A stretch of 64,000 nucleotides of DNA from Ethanoligenens harbinense YUAN-3 (GCF_000178115.2 NC_014828.1:2803501-2867500), one strand, 5' to 3'; shown: positions 8,051 through 16,852, numbered from the stretch's first letter. Notes: generated from the letters alone by a model not told the origin. Numbers and translations are program-made.

Positions 8051-8800
8051 ATGGCGGAAACATTACTGGAGATTCGCGGCCTGCATGTAGAGGCAAACGA
8101 CAGGGAAATCCTCAAGGGTCTGGACCTGACGGTACACAAAGGCGAGGTGCATGTGCTGCTCGGCCCGAACGGCGCGGGCAAATCCACACTGGTCAACACC
8201 ATCATGGGGCACCCGCAGTACCATGTGACCGATGGGCAGATCTTTTTCGAGGGCGAAGACATCACCGCCGCCAAAACGGACGAACGCGCAAGGCGCGGAC
8301 TGTTCCTCTCGTTCCAGAGCCCGGAGGAGATCCCCGGCGTTTCGGTCGAGAACTTTCTGCGCACCTCCTACGGCGCCATCACCAAAAAGCCGGTGAAGAT
8401 CTTTGCCTTTAAAAAGGAACTCGCCGCCACCATGGAAGAACTGAAAATGGACAAAAGCTATGCGGAGCGCGGGCTGAACGTGGGCTTCTCGGGCGGCGAA
8501 AAGAAAAAGAACGAGATCCTCCAGATGCTGATGCTCCACCCGAAACTGGCCATACTGGATGAGACGGACTCCGGCCTGGACGTGGACGCGGTGAAAATCG
8601 TATCCCAGGGCGTGGAAAAATTCAAAAACGCCGAAAACGGCCTGCTCATCATCACGCACAACACCAAGATCCTGGAATTTGTGGATGTGACGGCCGCGCA
8701 TGTGCTGGTGGACGGCCGTATCGTCCGCTCAGGCGACCGCTCGCTCATCGACGAAATCAACGCCTCCGGCTTCACCGGCTTGCAGGGCGCTGCCGTATAA
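8051..8800 (+). CDS. sufC: Fe-S cluster assembly ATPase SufC
   Basis: 249-residue ABC ATPase of the SUF machinery; two SufC bind SufB/SufD and drive the scaffold's conformational change. Walker A GPNGAGKS (residues 38-45), signature FSGGEKKKNEI, Walker B LAILDETDSGLD and the switch HN are intact. AAGGAG lies nine bases before ATG 8051; the in-frame extension upstream has no better RBS. First gene of sufC-B-D-S-U, the arrangement of Firmicutes that use SUF as the main Fe-S pathway. Confidence 0.97.
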   Translation: MAETLLEIRGLHVEANDREILKGLDLTVHKGEVHVLLGPNGAGKSTLVNTIMGHPQYHVTDGQIFFEGEDITAAKTDERARRGLFLSFQSPEEIPGVSVENFLRTSYGAITKKPVKIFAFKKELAATMEELKMDKSYAERGLNVGFSGGEKKKNEILQMLMLHPKLAILDETDSGLDVDAVKIVSQGVEKFKNAENGLLIITHNTKILEFVDVTAAHVLVDGRIVRSGDRSLIDEINASGFTGLQGAAV

Positions 8801-8828
8801 ACGCCTATTTGAGAAAGCGGGTGAACCT

Positions 8829-10235
8829 ATGTCCAAGCAGAAAAGCGATGTGGCCGATATCGACCGCAGCATGTATGACTTTCGCAACGAAGACAAAGAC
8901 AACTTCAAAGTAAAAAAGGGCCTGACGCCGGAAATCGTTGAAAAAATCTCGGCGGAAAAGCATGATCCCGCGTGGATGCGGGAATTCCGGCTCAAATCTT
9001 TGGAAATCTATAACCGGACGCCGCTCCCGAAATGGGGCCCGTCGCTGGACGAGCTGGACATAGACAACATCGTCACCTATGTCCGGCCGGACACCAAGAT
9101 GGCAGGCAACTGGAAAGAAGTGCCCGACGAGATCAAAGACACTTTCGAGCGGCTGGGCATTCCCAAAGCCGAGCGCGAGTCGCTGGCGGGTGTGGGCGCG
9201 CAGTACGACTCCGAAGTGGTCTACCACAACGTGCGCGAAGAAGTCACCCGGCAGGGCGTGGTCTACACCGACATGGAGAGCGCGCTGACCGAACACGGCG
9301 ACATCGTCCGGGAATATTTTATGAAGCTGGTGCCACCGCAGGACCACAAGTTCGTTGCGCTGCACGGCGCGGTCTGGTCGGGCGGATCGTTCGTCTATGT
9401 GCCGGAGGGTGTGGACGTATCCATCCCGCTCCAATCCTATTTCCGGTTGAACGCGCCGGGCGCGGGGCAGTTCGAGCACACGCTCATCATCGTGGAAAAG
9501 GGCGCGCGGCTGCACTTCATCGAAGGCTGCTCGGCGCCGAAATACAACGTGACCAATCTGCACGCCGGCTGTGTGGAGCTGTTTGTCAAAGAGGGCGCGC
9601 ACCTGCGCTATTCCACCATCGAAAACTGGTCGAAAAACATGATGAACCTCAACACCAAACGATGTTCGGTGGAGAAAAACGGCAGCATCGAGTGGGTTTC
9701 TGGTTCGTTCGGCTCCCATGTTTCGATGCTCTACCCCATGAGCATCCTGAAAGGCGAGGGCGCGCGCTCGGAGTTCACCGGCATCACCTTCGCGGGGCAC
9801 GGCCAGCACCTGGACACCGGCAGCAAAGTGGTGCACGCCGCGCCGCACACCTATTCCACCATTAACACCAAGTCCATTTCGAAGGACGGCGGCATCTGCG
9901 TCTACCGCGGCGGCGTGGTGGTGGGACCCAACGCGCACGGCTGCCGCTCAAGCGTATCCTGCGAATCGCTGATGCTCGACGGGATCTCCAAATCGGACAC
10001 CGTGCCCGCGATGGACATCCGCAACGACGATGTGGACATCGGACACGAGGCGCGCATCGGCCGCATCAGTGAGGAAAGCATCTTTTACCTCATGTCCCGC
10101 GGTCTGAGCGAGGAAGACGCCCGCGCCCTCATCGTGCGCGGCTTCGCCGAGCCGGTCGCCAAAGAGCTGCCGCTCGAATACGCCGTGGAGATGAACAACC
10201 TCATCAAGCTCGAAATGGAGGGCTCCATCGGGTAG
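8829..10235 (+). CDS. sufB: Fe-S cluster scaffold protein SufB
   Basis: 468 residues, the usual SufB length, with the right-handed beta-helix core and C-terminal GRISEESIFYLMSRGLSEEDA helical segment that docks on SufC. Start ATG 8829 (MSKQKSDVADIDRS) is 28 bases after sufC with a weak RBS (GCGGGTG), suggesting translational coupling. The much longer in-frame ORF from 8700 lies inside sufC and is rejected. Confidence 0.97.
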   Translation: MSKQKSDVADIDRSMYDFRNEDKDNFKVKKGLTPEIVEKISAEKHDPAWMREFRLKSLEIYNRTPLPKWGPSLDELDIDNIVTYVRPDTKMAGNWKEVPDEIKDTFERLGIPKAERESLAGVGAQYDSEVVYHNVREEVTRQGVVYTDMESALTEHGDIVREYFMKLVPPQDHKFVALHGAVWSGGSFVYVPEGVDVSIPLQSYFRLNAPGAGQFEHTLIIVEKGARLHFIEGCSAPKYNVTNLHAGCVELFVKEGAHLRYSTIENWSKNMMNLNTKRCSVEKNGSIEWVSGSFGSHVSMLYPMSILKGEGARSEFTGITFAGHGQHLDTGSKVVHAAPHTYSTINTKSISKDGGICVYRGGVVVGPNAHGCRSSVSCESLMLDGISKSDTVPAMDIRNDDVDIGHEARIGRISEESIFYLMSRGLSEEDARALIVRGFAEPVAKELPLEYAVEMNNLIKLEMEGSIG

Positions 10236-10431
10236 GCAGGCACAGCCCTCTTTCAAGTTCAGGCAAGTGCATGGTAAAACGCGAACGCACGGCCTGAACG
10301 GGCGGGTTTCCAACTTGCCGCGCGGCAGCGGTTGCGAAAGGCGGGCAGGCACAGCCCGCAAACCGAATCGCTTCATCCAAACCCGCTTTTCGCCGGCATG
10401 TCCGGCATCTCTTTTAAAAGGAGTGAACCTT
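10236..10431. repeat. Hairpin-containing spacer between sufB and sufD
   Basis: A 196-base gap inside an otherwise tight operon. It holds GCGGGC-AGGCACA-GCCCGC (10341-10359), a second GGCAGGCACAGCCC copy near 10236-10250, and CGGCCTGAACGGGCGGG (10290-10306). The last string recurs exactly, inverted, at 50411-50427 in the ureF-ureG spacer. No ORF with an RBS is seen. It looks like an intergenic repeat that has inserted in the operon. Confidence 0.55.
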
Positions 10432-11538
10432 ATGCAGGTGAATATAAAAGACATCGACCGCCTGCCAACCTCCACCTGGAGCTGGCTGGGCGTGAACGGC
10501 GAGACCCTTGAAACCGAGATCCCCGACGTGACCCCTTTTTCCGCCTTTTCCCTGCCCGAACATCTGCCGGAGGGCGTGAAAGTAAGCGAGGTGCTGAAAA
10601 GCGATATCGTGTTTCTGGAGGGCGACATCGACACCGGGGCCGGCCCGCAGGTGCGCGACTTCGTCAAGGCCAACCACAACGCGGGCGTGTTCGTCGAGGT
10701 CAAGCCCGGCGTACAGGTCGCCGAGCCGCTGGTCTTCGACTACACGCTTGACGCCACAAATCCCGTTCTGGCCGACGAGAACACTGTCATCGCCGAACCG
10801 GGCAGCAGCGTCACCGTGGTGCTGCGCTACACCTCCGCGGCGGACCTGAACGGCTTCCATGCCGGGCTAACCCGGCTGTATGCCAAAAAAGACGCGAAGA
10901 TCACGCTGGTGCAGGTGCAGGTGCTGGGCAAAAACTGCCCGCATTTTTCGGACGTGGGCGGCACGGCGTTCGAGGACGGCCGCATCGAGCTTACTCAGGC
11001 CGAACTGGGCGGCTCACGCGCCTACGCGGCGGCCAAATTCAAACTCACCGGCGACCGCAGCCATACGGACATCGGCAGCATCTATCTCGGTGACGGCGCA
11101 CGGAATATCGACATCAACTATGTTGCCGAGCACTACGGCGAAAAATCAGTCAGCGAGATCCTCTCGCGGGGCGCGATGCTGGACAAAAGCCAGAAAATCT
11201 TCCGCGGCACCATTGATTTCAAGCGCGGCGCGGCCGGCTCCAAAGGGCATGAAGAGGAATACGCCGTGCTGCTCAGCCCAAAGGTGCGCGCCCGCAGCGC
11301 CCCGCTCATCCTCTGCGATGAGGAGGACGTGGACGGACAGCATGCCGCCAGCACCGGCCGCATCGACGAAAACCGCCTGTTTTACCTCATGTCCCGCGGG
11401 CTGAGCGAGGCGGACGCAAGGCGGCTTATTGTGGAAGCGCAGTTTGCCCCTATCCTGGATCGCATCCCGGTCGCGTCCATCCGGAACGATCTGCAAAACC
11501 ATATCATAGGGAGGTTGAACGAACATGTCGGCGAATAA
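10432..11538 (+). CDS. sufD: Fe-S cluster assembly protein SufD
   Basis: 368 residues, beta-helix partner of SufB. The C-terminal RLFYLMSRGLSEADARRLIVEAQF segment parallels SufB and contacts SufC. AAAAGGAG lies eight bases before ATG 10432; the reading frame runs open into the spacer, but that part resembles nothing and lacks an RBS. Its last 14 bases overlap sufS. Confidence 0.95.
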   Translation: MQVNIKDIDRLPTSTWSWLGVNGETLETEIPDVTPFSAFSLPEHLPEGVKVSEVLKSDIVFLEGDIDTGAGPQVRDFVKANHNAGVFVEVKPGVQVAEPLVFDYTLDATNPVLADENTVIAEPGSSVTVVLRYTSAADLNGFHAGLTRLYAKKDAKITLVQVQVLGKNCPHFSDVGGTAFEDGRIELTQAELGGSRAYAAAKFKLTGDRSHTDIGSIYLGDGARNIDINYVAEHYGEKSVSEILSRGAMLDKSQKIFRGTIDFKRGAAGSKGHEEEYAVLLSPKVRARSAPLILCDEEDVDGQHAASTGRIDENRLFYLMSRGLSEADARRLIVEAQFAPILDRIPVASIRNDLQNHIIGRLNEHVGE

Positions 11539-12775
11539 ACTTGTGCAGGCCGGCGTCGATCTGTCCGACTTCCCCATCCTGCAAACAAAAACGCACGGCA
11601 AACGGCTGGTCTATCTCGACAGCGCGGCTACCGCGCAAAAACCCCTGCCGGTGCTGGATGCCGTGCGGCACTATTATGAAGAAGAAAACGCCAACCCGCA
11701 CCGCGGTAACTATGAGCTGAGCGTGCTGGCCACCGAGCGGTACGAGGAGGCGCGCGCCCTCACACGCGCGTTCATCAACGCCAAAGAGGACGCGGAGATC
11801 ATTTTCACCCGCAACACCACCGAATCCCTCAACCTCATCGCCTACAGCTACGGCATGCATTTCATCCAGGAGGGCGATGAGATTGTCCTCTCCATCGCGG
11901 AACACCACAGCAACCTCATCCCGTGGCAGCAGGTGGCAAAGGCGCGCGGCGCCACTCTCAAATACCTCTACCTGGACAAAAACGGCCGCATCACCGAGGA
12001 AGAAATCAACGAAAAGATTACCGAAAAGACCAGGCTGGTGGCTATCGTGCATGTTTCCAACGTGCTGGGCACCGTCAACCCCGTGAAGGAGATCGTTAAT
12101 AAGGCGCACAACGTGGGCGCCGTGGCCGTGGTGGACCTCGCGCAGAGCATCCCGCACTTCCCGGTGGACGTGCAGGACATCGACGCAGATTTTGCCGTGT
12201 TCTCCGGCCACAAGATGCTCTCACCCATGGGGATCGGCGTGCTGTACGGCAAGCGGGAGCTGCTTGAAAAAATGCCGCCTTTCCTTTTCGGCGGCGATAT
12301 GATAGAATATGTCTACGAACAGGAAGCGACGTTTGCCCCTCTGCCGGCCAAATTCGAGGCGGGCACCCAGAACGTGGGCGGCGCGGTGGGCCTCGCCGCG
12401 GCCATCCGTTATATCCAAAAGGTGGGGTACGACCGTATCCGCGAGATCGACAGCAAACTGGTGCACTATGCGTTCAGCCGCCTGCGCGAGCTGGATTATA
12501 TCACCATATACGGCGACGGCGGCGCCGGCAACCGCTGCGGCGTGATCTCCTTCAACATCCGGGACGCACACCCGCACGACGTTGCCTCCATCCTGGACGC
12601 CGACGGCGTGGCTATCCGCGCCGGTCACCACTGCGCCCAGCCGCTGCTGCGCTATCTCGGCATCAACGCGACCTGTCGCGCGAGTTTCTATTTTTACAAC
12701 ACGCCCGAAGACGTGGATACCTTCGTCGAGAGCGTGAAGAAAGTGCGTGGGGTTCTTGGCTATGGATCTAAATAG
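11525..12775 (+). CDS. sufS: Cysteine desulfurase SufS
   Basis: 416-residue class II PLP cysteine desulfurase that transfers persulfide sulfur from cysteine to SufU. The PLP lysine is K230 (FSGHKMLSPMG) and the persulfide cysteine is C370 in RAGHHCAQPLL. GGGAGG lies inside the end of sufD; the gene overlaps sufD by 14 bases and sufU by 14 bases, indicating coupled translation. Confidence 0.97.
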   Translation: MSANKLVQAGVDLSDFPILQTKTHGKRLVYLDSAATAQKPLPVLDAVRHYYEEENANPHRGNYELSVLATERYEEARALTRAFINAKEDAEIIFTRNTTESLNLIAYSYGMHFIQEGDEIVLSIAEHHSNLIPWQQVAKARGATLKYLYLDKNGRITEEEINEKITEKTRLVAIVHVSNVLGTVNPVKEIVNKAHNVGAVAVVDLAQSIPHFPVDVQDIDADFAVFSGHKMLSPMGIGVLYGKRELLEKMPPFLFGGDMIEYVYEQEATFAPLPAKFEAGTQNVGGAVGLAAAIRYIQKVGYDRIREIDSKLVHYAFSRLRELDYITIYGDGGAGNRCGVISFNIRDAHPHDVASILDADGVAIRAGHHCAQPLLRYLGINATCRASFYFYNTPEDVDTFVESVKKVRGVLGYGSK

Positions 12776-13196
12776 TGTATATACGGAAATCATCACCGAG
12801 CACAACGCGTCCCCTTCCCACAAGCACCACATCGAAGACCCGACCGCCGTGCTCAAGGGGCACAACCCCAGCTGCGGCGACGAGATCGAGTTGGAGCTGC
12901 GTGTGAAAGACGGCGTGATCGAGGACGCGTCGTTCACCGGCATCGGCTGCGCCATCTCGCAGGCCTCCGCCGACATCATGATCGACCTCATTCAAGGAAA
13001 AACGGTGGAGGAGGCCAAAAAACTGGCCGCCACTTTTCTTGGCATGATCAAGCAGGAGATCACCGACGACGAGCAGCTTGAAGCGCTGGATGAAGCCATC
13101 GCGCTCAAAAACATCTCCAACATGCCCGCGCGCGTCAAATGCGCGGTGCTTGGCTGGCACACGCTCGAAAACGCGGTGGAGGGCAAAAAGGACTGA
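12762..13196 (+). CDS. sufU: Zn-dependent sulfurtransferase SufU
   Basis: 144 residues. The zinc/sulfur-relay residues C38 and D40 (NPSCGDE), C63 (GIGCAISQAS) and C127 (ARVKCAVLGW) are all present, as in Gram-positive SufU, which accepts sulfur from SufS and passes it to SufBCD. ATG 12762 is preferred over an in-frame GTG at 12747 because GGGGT lies at good spacing. Last gene of the operon before a terminator. Confidence 0.95.
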   Translation: MDLNSVYTEIITEHNASPSHKHHIEDPTAVLKGHNPSCGDEIELELRVKDGVIEDASFTGIGCAISQASADIMIDLIQGKTVEEAKKLAATFLGMIKQEITDDEQLEALDEAIALKNISNMPARVKCAVLGWHTLENAVEGKKD

Positions 13197-13227
13197 CCGT
13201 ATCCCTCTTCTTTTTCGCATGGTTATC

Positions 13228-13268
13228 AACACCCGCCTGCGGCACACAGCGCCGGCGGGTGTTTTTTT
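13228..13268 (+). terminator. Intrinsic terminator of the suf operon
   Basis: AACACCCGCC (13228-13237) pairs with GGCGGGTGTT (13254-13263), followed by a seven-T run. Confidence 0.85.
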
Positions 13269-13282
13269 ATGCATCCCGCCAC

Positions 13283-13311
13283 TTGCGCCGCCGCCCGCGC
13301 GGGCGTATAAT
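13283..13311 (+). promoter_or_regulatory. SigA-like promoter for the VOC gene
   Basis: TTGCGC (13283-13288), 17-base spacer, perfect TATAAT (13306-13311); the -35 is weak. The start codon is 34 bases downstream of the -10. Confidence 0.55.
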
Positions 13312-13344
13312 AGCACCGTGTTTTGATAAAGGAGGAAATTCCCT

Positions 13345-13716
13345 ATGAATCTATCCGTTTTTCCCGGCGTGCACCACGTCTGCATGAAGGTTCGGGACAT
13401 ACAAAAAAGCGTCGATTTCTATGTGTCGCAGCTTGGGTACACCGTGCGCCTGCAGTGGGACGGCGGCGCCATGCTCAAATCGCCGGACGGCACCCATCTC
13501 GAATTTTTTCCCGTGGACGAGGAAGAAGGCTATTCGCACGTGGCCTATATCTGCAAGGATGTGGATAAGGCGTATGCGGAGCTGCTGGAAAACGGCTGCA
13601 CCAGTGTTTCCGCACCCGAAAGCCTGACCATTCCTTCCGACCCGGCCCTGCCGGTGCGCATCGCGTTCGTGCGCGACCCCGCCGGCAATAAAATCGAGCT
13701 GTTCAAGGAACTGTAA
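13345..13716 (+). CDS. VOC (glyoxalase/bleomycin-resistance superfamily) protein
   Basis: 123 residues with two beta-alpha-beta-beta-beta modules: HHVCMKVRDIQKSVDFYVSQLGY at the start and SHVAYICKDVDKAYAELLENG in the second half, ending PAGNKIELF. Metal-ligand candidates are H10/H11, E57 (HLEFF), H69 and the Glu of KIELF. Lactoylglutathione-lyase-like and other VOC functions cannot be distinguished. AAAGGAGG precedes ATG 13345. Stands alone between terminators. Confidence 0.85.
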   Translation: MNLSVFPGVHHVCMKVRDIQKSVDFYVSQLGYTVRLQWDGGAMLKSPDGTHLEFFPVDEEEGYSHVAYICKDVDKAYAELLENGCTSVSAPESLTIPSDPALPVRIAFVRDPAGNKIELFKEL

Positions 13717-13743
13717 GACCGCGATTGAACACACCGCATGCAG

Positions 13744-13775
13744 GGGCAGGAGCCTGACAACGCAGGCTCCTGCCC
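13744..13775. terminator. Perfect 13-bp hairpin after the VOC gene
   Basis: GGGCAGGAGCCTG and CAGGCTCCTGCCC flank a 6-base loop. A second short hairpin (GGGG...CCCC, about 13788-13800) follows. No T-run follows the first, so it may be a terminator or simply a structured spacer before the MFS gene. Confidence 0.45.
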
Positions 13776-13833
13776 TGTCGCGTGCCAGGGGAAAAGCCCC
13801 CCTTTGAAAGATGAAAACGGAACAGGATACGCT

Positions 13834-15057
13834 ATGGAACTTTGGAAACGAAACCTGATCGTCTGCTGGCTGGGCGAATTTACCACCAGCTGCGGCATGA
13901 GCATTGTGGTGCCGTTCATGCCGTTTTATATCGAACAGATGGGCATCAAGGACCTCAGCACGGTGTCGGTGCTCTCGGGCGCGGCGTTTTCGATCACGTT
14001 TGTCACGGCGGCGGTGATGGCACCGGTCTGGGGCACGCTGGCCGACCTGCGCGGCCGCAAGACCGTGATGATGTGCACCGGCCTGGGGCTGGCGGTCTCC
14101 AACTTTTTTTACCCGTTTCTGCACAGCATCTGGCTGCTGATGCTGATGCGGGCGCTGCAGGGCGTGGTTTCCGGCTACATCCCTTCCGCCAACGCGCTGA
14201 TGGCGCGCGTAACACCCGAGAAAAAAACCGGCTGGGCGCTGGCCACTCTCTCCACCGGCATGATGAGCGGCTCCCTGCTTGGGCCGGTCATAGGCGGCTA
14301 CCTGGACACCACCATCCATATCCGCAATACCTTTTTCGTCACAACCGCCTCGCTGTTTCTGTCTTTTCTCATCGCCGCGCTGTTTGTGAAGGAGGACGCG
14401 GGCGAGCGGCCGCTCGCCGTCGTCACCCATGCCAAACCCGGCCCTTTGCTCCCGACCATAGACGGCAAACTCCTTTTCGTCGCGCTGATGGCCACCACCT
14501 GCCTCATCAATGTCGCCAACCAGTCCATTGAGCCCATCGTTTCGCTGTTCGTGCGCCAGCTTTTCGTGCAGAGCCACACCGGCACCGGACAGATCAGCCT
14601 GTTTTCGGGCATCGTCATCTCCGCCACAGGCGTGGGCATCCTGCTTTCGGCCTCCCTCATCGGGCGCCTGGCCGACCGTACCGGCTGCATGCGGGTGCTC
14701 ATTCTCTCCCTGTTGTTCTCCGGCATCCTGTTCGTCCCGATGGCGCTCGTTCAAAACGCCTGGCAGCTGATGGCGCTGCGTTTCCTGTTCGGCATCTCGC
14801 AGGCCGGCATCATGCCCGTGGTCTCCACTCTGCTCAAAAAGACGTCGCCCGCCGACGTGTTCGGCCGCGTATTCGGCTACAATCAGGCCATGACGTATCT
14901 GGGCATGGTGCTGGGCCCGCTGCTCGGGTCGCTCATCTCCGCCCGCCTGGGGTTTTCGCATATCTTCTGGATCACTGCGGGCATTCTGTTGGGCAACCTC
15001 GCGCTGGTCGCCGCCGCCAGGCGGAAACTGCCCGCGGCCCTGTCGCCCCGTTCCTGA
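13834..15057 (+). CDS. MFS transporter (multidrug-efflux type)
   Basis: 407 residues with about 12 hydrophobic segments. MFS signatures include GTLADLRGRKTVMM between TM2 and TM3 and the mirrored RLADRTGCMRVL between TM8 and TM9; TM5 carries GSLLGPVIGGYL, the antiporter-type motif C of drug exporters. It is likely a proton-coupled exporter; substrate unknown. Start 13834 (MELWKRN) is preferred because upstream residues are hairpin-coded and non-membrane; an AGGA lies upstream. Confidence 0.85.
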   Translation: MELWKRNLIVCWLGEFTTSCGMSIVVPFMPFYIEQMGIKDLSTVSVLSGAAFSITFVTAAVMAPVWGTLADLRGRKTVMMCTGLGLAVSNFFYPFLHSIWLLMLMRALQGVVSGYIPSANALMARVTPEKKTGWALATLSTGMMSGSLLGPVIGGYLDTTIHIRNTFFVTTASLFLSFLIAALFVKEDAGERPLAVVTHAKPGPLLPTIDGKLLFVALMATTCLINVANQSIEPIVSLFVRQLFVQSHTGTGQISLFSGIVISATGVGILLSASLIGRLADRTGCMRVLILSLLFSGILFVPMALVQNAWQLMALRFLFGISQAGIMPVVSTLLKKTSPADVFGRVFGYNQAMTYLGMVLGPLLGSLISARLGFSHIFWITAGILLGNLALVAAARRKLPAALSPRS

Positions 15058-15099
15058 CACGCCGCGCCTGCCGGCGGCCCGCGAAGCCAAAACTGCCAC

Positions 15100-15129
15100 T
15101 TGCCAACCTCTAGTCCGATACGATATAAT
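15100..15129 (+). promoter_or_regulatory. SigA promoter for the PilZ gene
   Basis: TTGCCA (15100-15105), 18-base spacer, TATAAT (15124-15129); start codon about 52 bases downstream. Confidence 0.7.
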
Positions 15130-15180
15130 AAAAATATATGTTGTATTTTTTACATTTTGCCGGTTAAGGCGGGATCTGTT

Positions 15181-15795
15181 ATGCATGAATTTGACAGGTG
15201 TATCCTCATAGACGCTGCGCACACCCCGGTCTCAGAGGGCTTTGTGCGCTCTTTTGACAACGGCGTGATGGAGATTATGAGCGCGAAAGATATCGCGGGC
15301 TGGGTGCAGGCCGGGCAATCGGTCCAGGTGCATGTATATAACTCTTCTCTGGGTGAATGCGTGTATGAGGGGCGTGTACAGTCCGTCATGCTGCTGCATG
15401 TCTATCTGGACGGGCTGCAGCTGATTACCAACCGCCAGAAACGCAACAACACCCGCGTCAACACCGAGCTGCCGTACCTGATGCGGTATTATGAAGACGC
15501 GGACGGTGCACACCCGTTCGAAAAGCCGGTCCCCGTCACCATTCTGAATGTGAGCGCCGCAGGTGTCTATGTTGCCTGCAAAGAACGGTTCGACATCGGC
15601 TTACGCTTTGTGTTCACGTTCCGTGAAACGGCGCGCGATATCCGGGTGACCGCCGAGATCGTCCGGCGCGACATTTCGCCCAACGGGTTCCATTACGGCT
15701 GCCGCTTTGCCGATATTCCCGAAAAGGACGCAAACGAGATCCACCGCTGGGTTTTCACCCAGCAGATCGAGCAGCGGCGGCGTCAGTTTTTTTGA
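15181..15795 (+). CDS. PilZ-domain c-di-GMP receptor protein
   Basis: 204 residues: an N-terminal YcgR-N-like beta domain (about 1-90) and a C-terminal PilZ domain (about 90-200). The nucleotide-binding RxxxR motif is RNNTR (near residue 90), and the second motif NVSAAG matches (D/N)xSxxG, so c-di-GMP binding is expected. Proteins of this two-domain form control motility or envelope processes in response to c-di-GMP. ATG 15181 follows GGCGGGA. Own promoter and terminator make it a single-gene unit. Confidence 0.88.
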   Translation: MHEFDRCILIDAAHTPVSEGFVRSFDNGVMEIMSAKDIAGWVQAGQSVQVHVYNSSLGECVYEGRVQSVMLLHVYLDGLQLITNRQKRNNTRVNTELPYLMRYYEDADGAHPFEKPVPVTILNVSAAGVYVACKERFDIGLRFVFTFRETARDIRVTAEIVRRDISPNGFHYGCRFADIPEKDANEIHRWVFTQQIEQRRRQFF

Positions 15796-15827
15796 CAGCC
15801 GAGGCTTCCCCTTGGATACGCGCGCAG

Positions 15828-15854
15828 GCCGCCGGGTAAAACCGGCGGCTTTTT
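15828..15854 (+). terminator. Intrinsic terminator of the PilZ gene
   Basis: GCCGCCGG (15828-15835), loop GTAAAA, CCGGCGGC (15842-15849), then five Ts. Confidence 0.85.
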
Positions 15855-15882
15855 CGGTTTGGGAAGCTTTTAGGCCTGAAAA

Positions 15883-15893
15883 TGTGGTATAAT
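15883..15893 (+). promoter_or_regulatory. Extended -10 promoter for the glycosylase-polA unit
   Basis: TGTGGTATAAT (15883-15893) without a recognisable -35. The predicted start near 15900 leaves an 80-base leader to ATG 15980 and argues against the ATG at 15905. Confidence 0.6.
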
Positions 15894-15979
15894 ATGAAAA
15901 AATCATGCGGAGAGCGTATTATTGGGACCGTGCGGACACGCGCGGAGATATCCGGCAGGAAGCCGGTGCGGAGAACGGC

Positions 15980-16852
15980 ATGACACAACAAACGGCAACA
16001 ACTCAAACCTGTCCGGCCGTATCGGTCTGCGCGCCGGATTTCGATCCTGCGGCGGTGTTTGAAAACGGCCAGTGTTTCCGCTGGGAGAGGCGGCGGGACG
16101 GCACCTGGTCGGGCATCGCTCACGGCCGCAGGTTGCATCTGCGCAAGGAAGGCAACCGCCTGCTGTTCCTCGGCGCTTCCCCCGAAGAGGTGCAGACCAT
16201 CTGGCACCATTATTTCGATCTCGGGCGGGACTATGCGGCTATCCGCACCGCTTTCGCGCGGGACAAGGCCCTCGCGCGCGCGGTGGCGTTCGCCCCCGGC
16301 CTGCGCCTGCTGCGGCAGGACCCCTGGGAAGCGCTCTGCTCATTCATCCTCTCGCAGAACAACAACATTCCCCGCATCAAGGGCATCATCGACCGCTTGT
16401 GCGCCGCATTCGGCGCGCCGCTGGAAGACGGCGGCTTCGCCTTTCCGTTACCGCAAGCCCTGGCAGAACTTGACGCGGCCGACCTTGCGCCGGTGCGCTG
16501 CGGGTTCCGCGCCGGCTATGTGTTGGACGCGGCGCGGAAAGTGGCCTCCGGAGAGATTGACCTCGACGCGCTGGCCGCACTGCCGCTGGACAAAGCACGC
16601 GCCATGCTGCAGACCATTCGCGGCGTGGGGCCGAAGGTGGCCGACTGTGCGCTGCTGTTCGGCTGCGGGCGGCTGGACTGCTTCCCGGTGGACGTGTGGG
16701 TGCGCCGCATCCTAACCGCCTATTATCCGGACGGTTTCCCCGAAGCGCTGCGCCCGCTCGGCGGCATCGCACAGCAGTTCCTGTTCCACTACGAGCGCTG
16801 CCACGCCGTCCGCCGCCCTCAATCCGCTCCCGCCGGAGGAATCGACCGATGA
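15980..16852 (+). CDS. 8-oxoguanine DNA glycosylase/AP lyase (OGG1 family)
   Basis: 290 residues. The helix-hairpin-helix (LQTIRGVGPKVADC) carries the Schiff-base lysine K219, and the catalytic Asp D238 is in FPVDVWVRR; the 19-residue spacing equals that of human OGG1 K249/D268. The N-terminal OGG_N-like beta domain begins FDPAAVFENGQCFRW. It would excise 8-oxoguanine opposite cytosine and nick the abasic site. A DNA-3-methyladenine specificity is possible but less likely. Start 15980 has GGAG seven bases upstream. Its TGA overlaps the polA ATG (ATGA). Confidence 0.9.
   Translation: MTQQTATTQTCPAVSVCAPDFDPAAVFENGQCFRWERRRDGTWSGIAHGRRLHLRKEGNRLLFLGASPEEVQTIWHHYFDLGRDYAAIRTAFARDKALARAVAFAPGLRLLRQDPWEALCSFILSQNNNIPRIKGIIDRLCAAFGAPLEDGGFAFPLPQALAELDAADLAPVRCGFRAGYVLDAARKVASGEIDLDALAALPLDKARAMLQTIRGVGPKVADCALLFGCGRLDCFPVDVWVRRILTAYYPDGFPEALRPLGGIAQQFLFHYERCHAVRRPQSAPAGGIDR

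Noticed and set aside
13351-15222. 623-codon open frame on the minus strand
   Set aside because: Antisense to the VOC and MFS genes and passes through their promoter and hairpins; sequence is low-complexity His/Gln/Arg, typical of GC-rich shadows.
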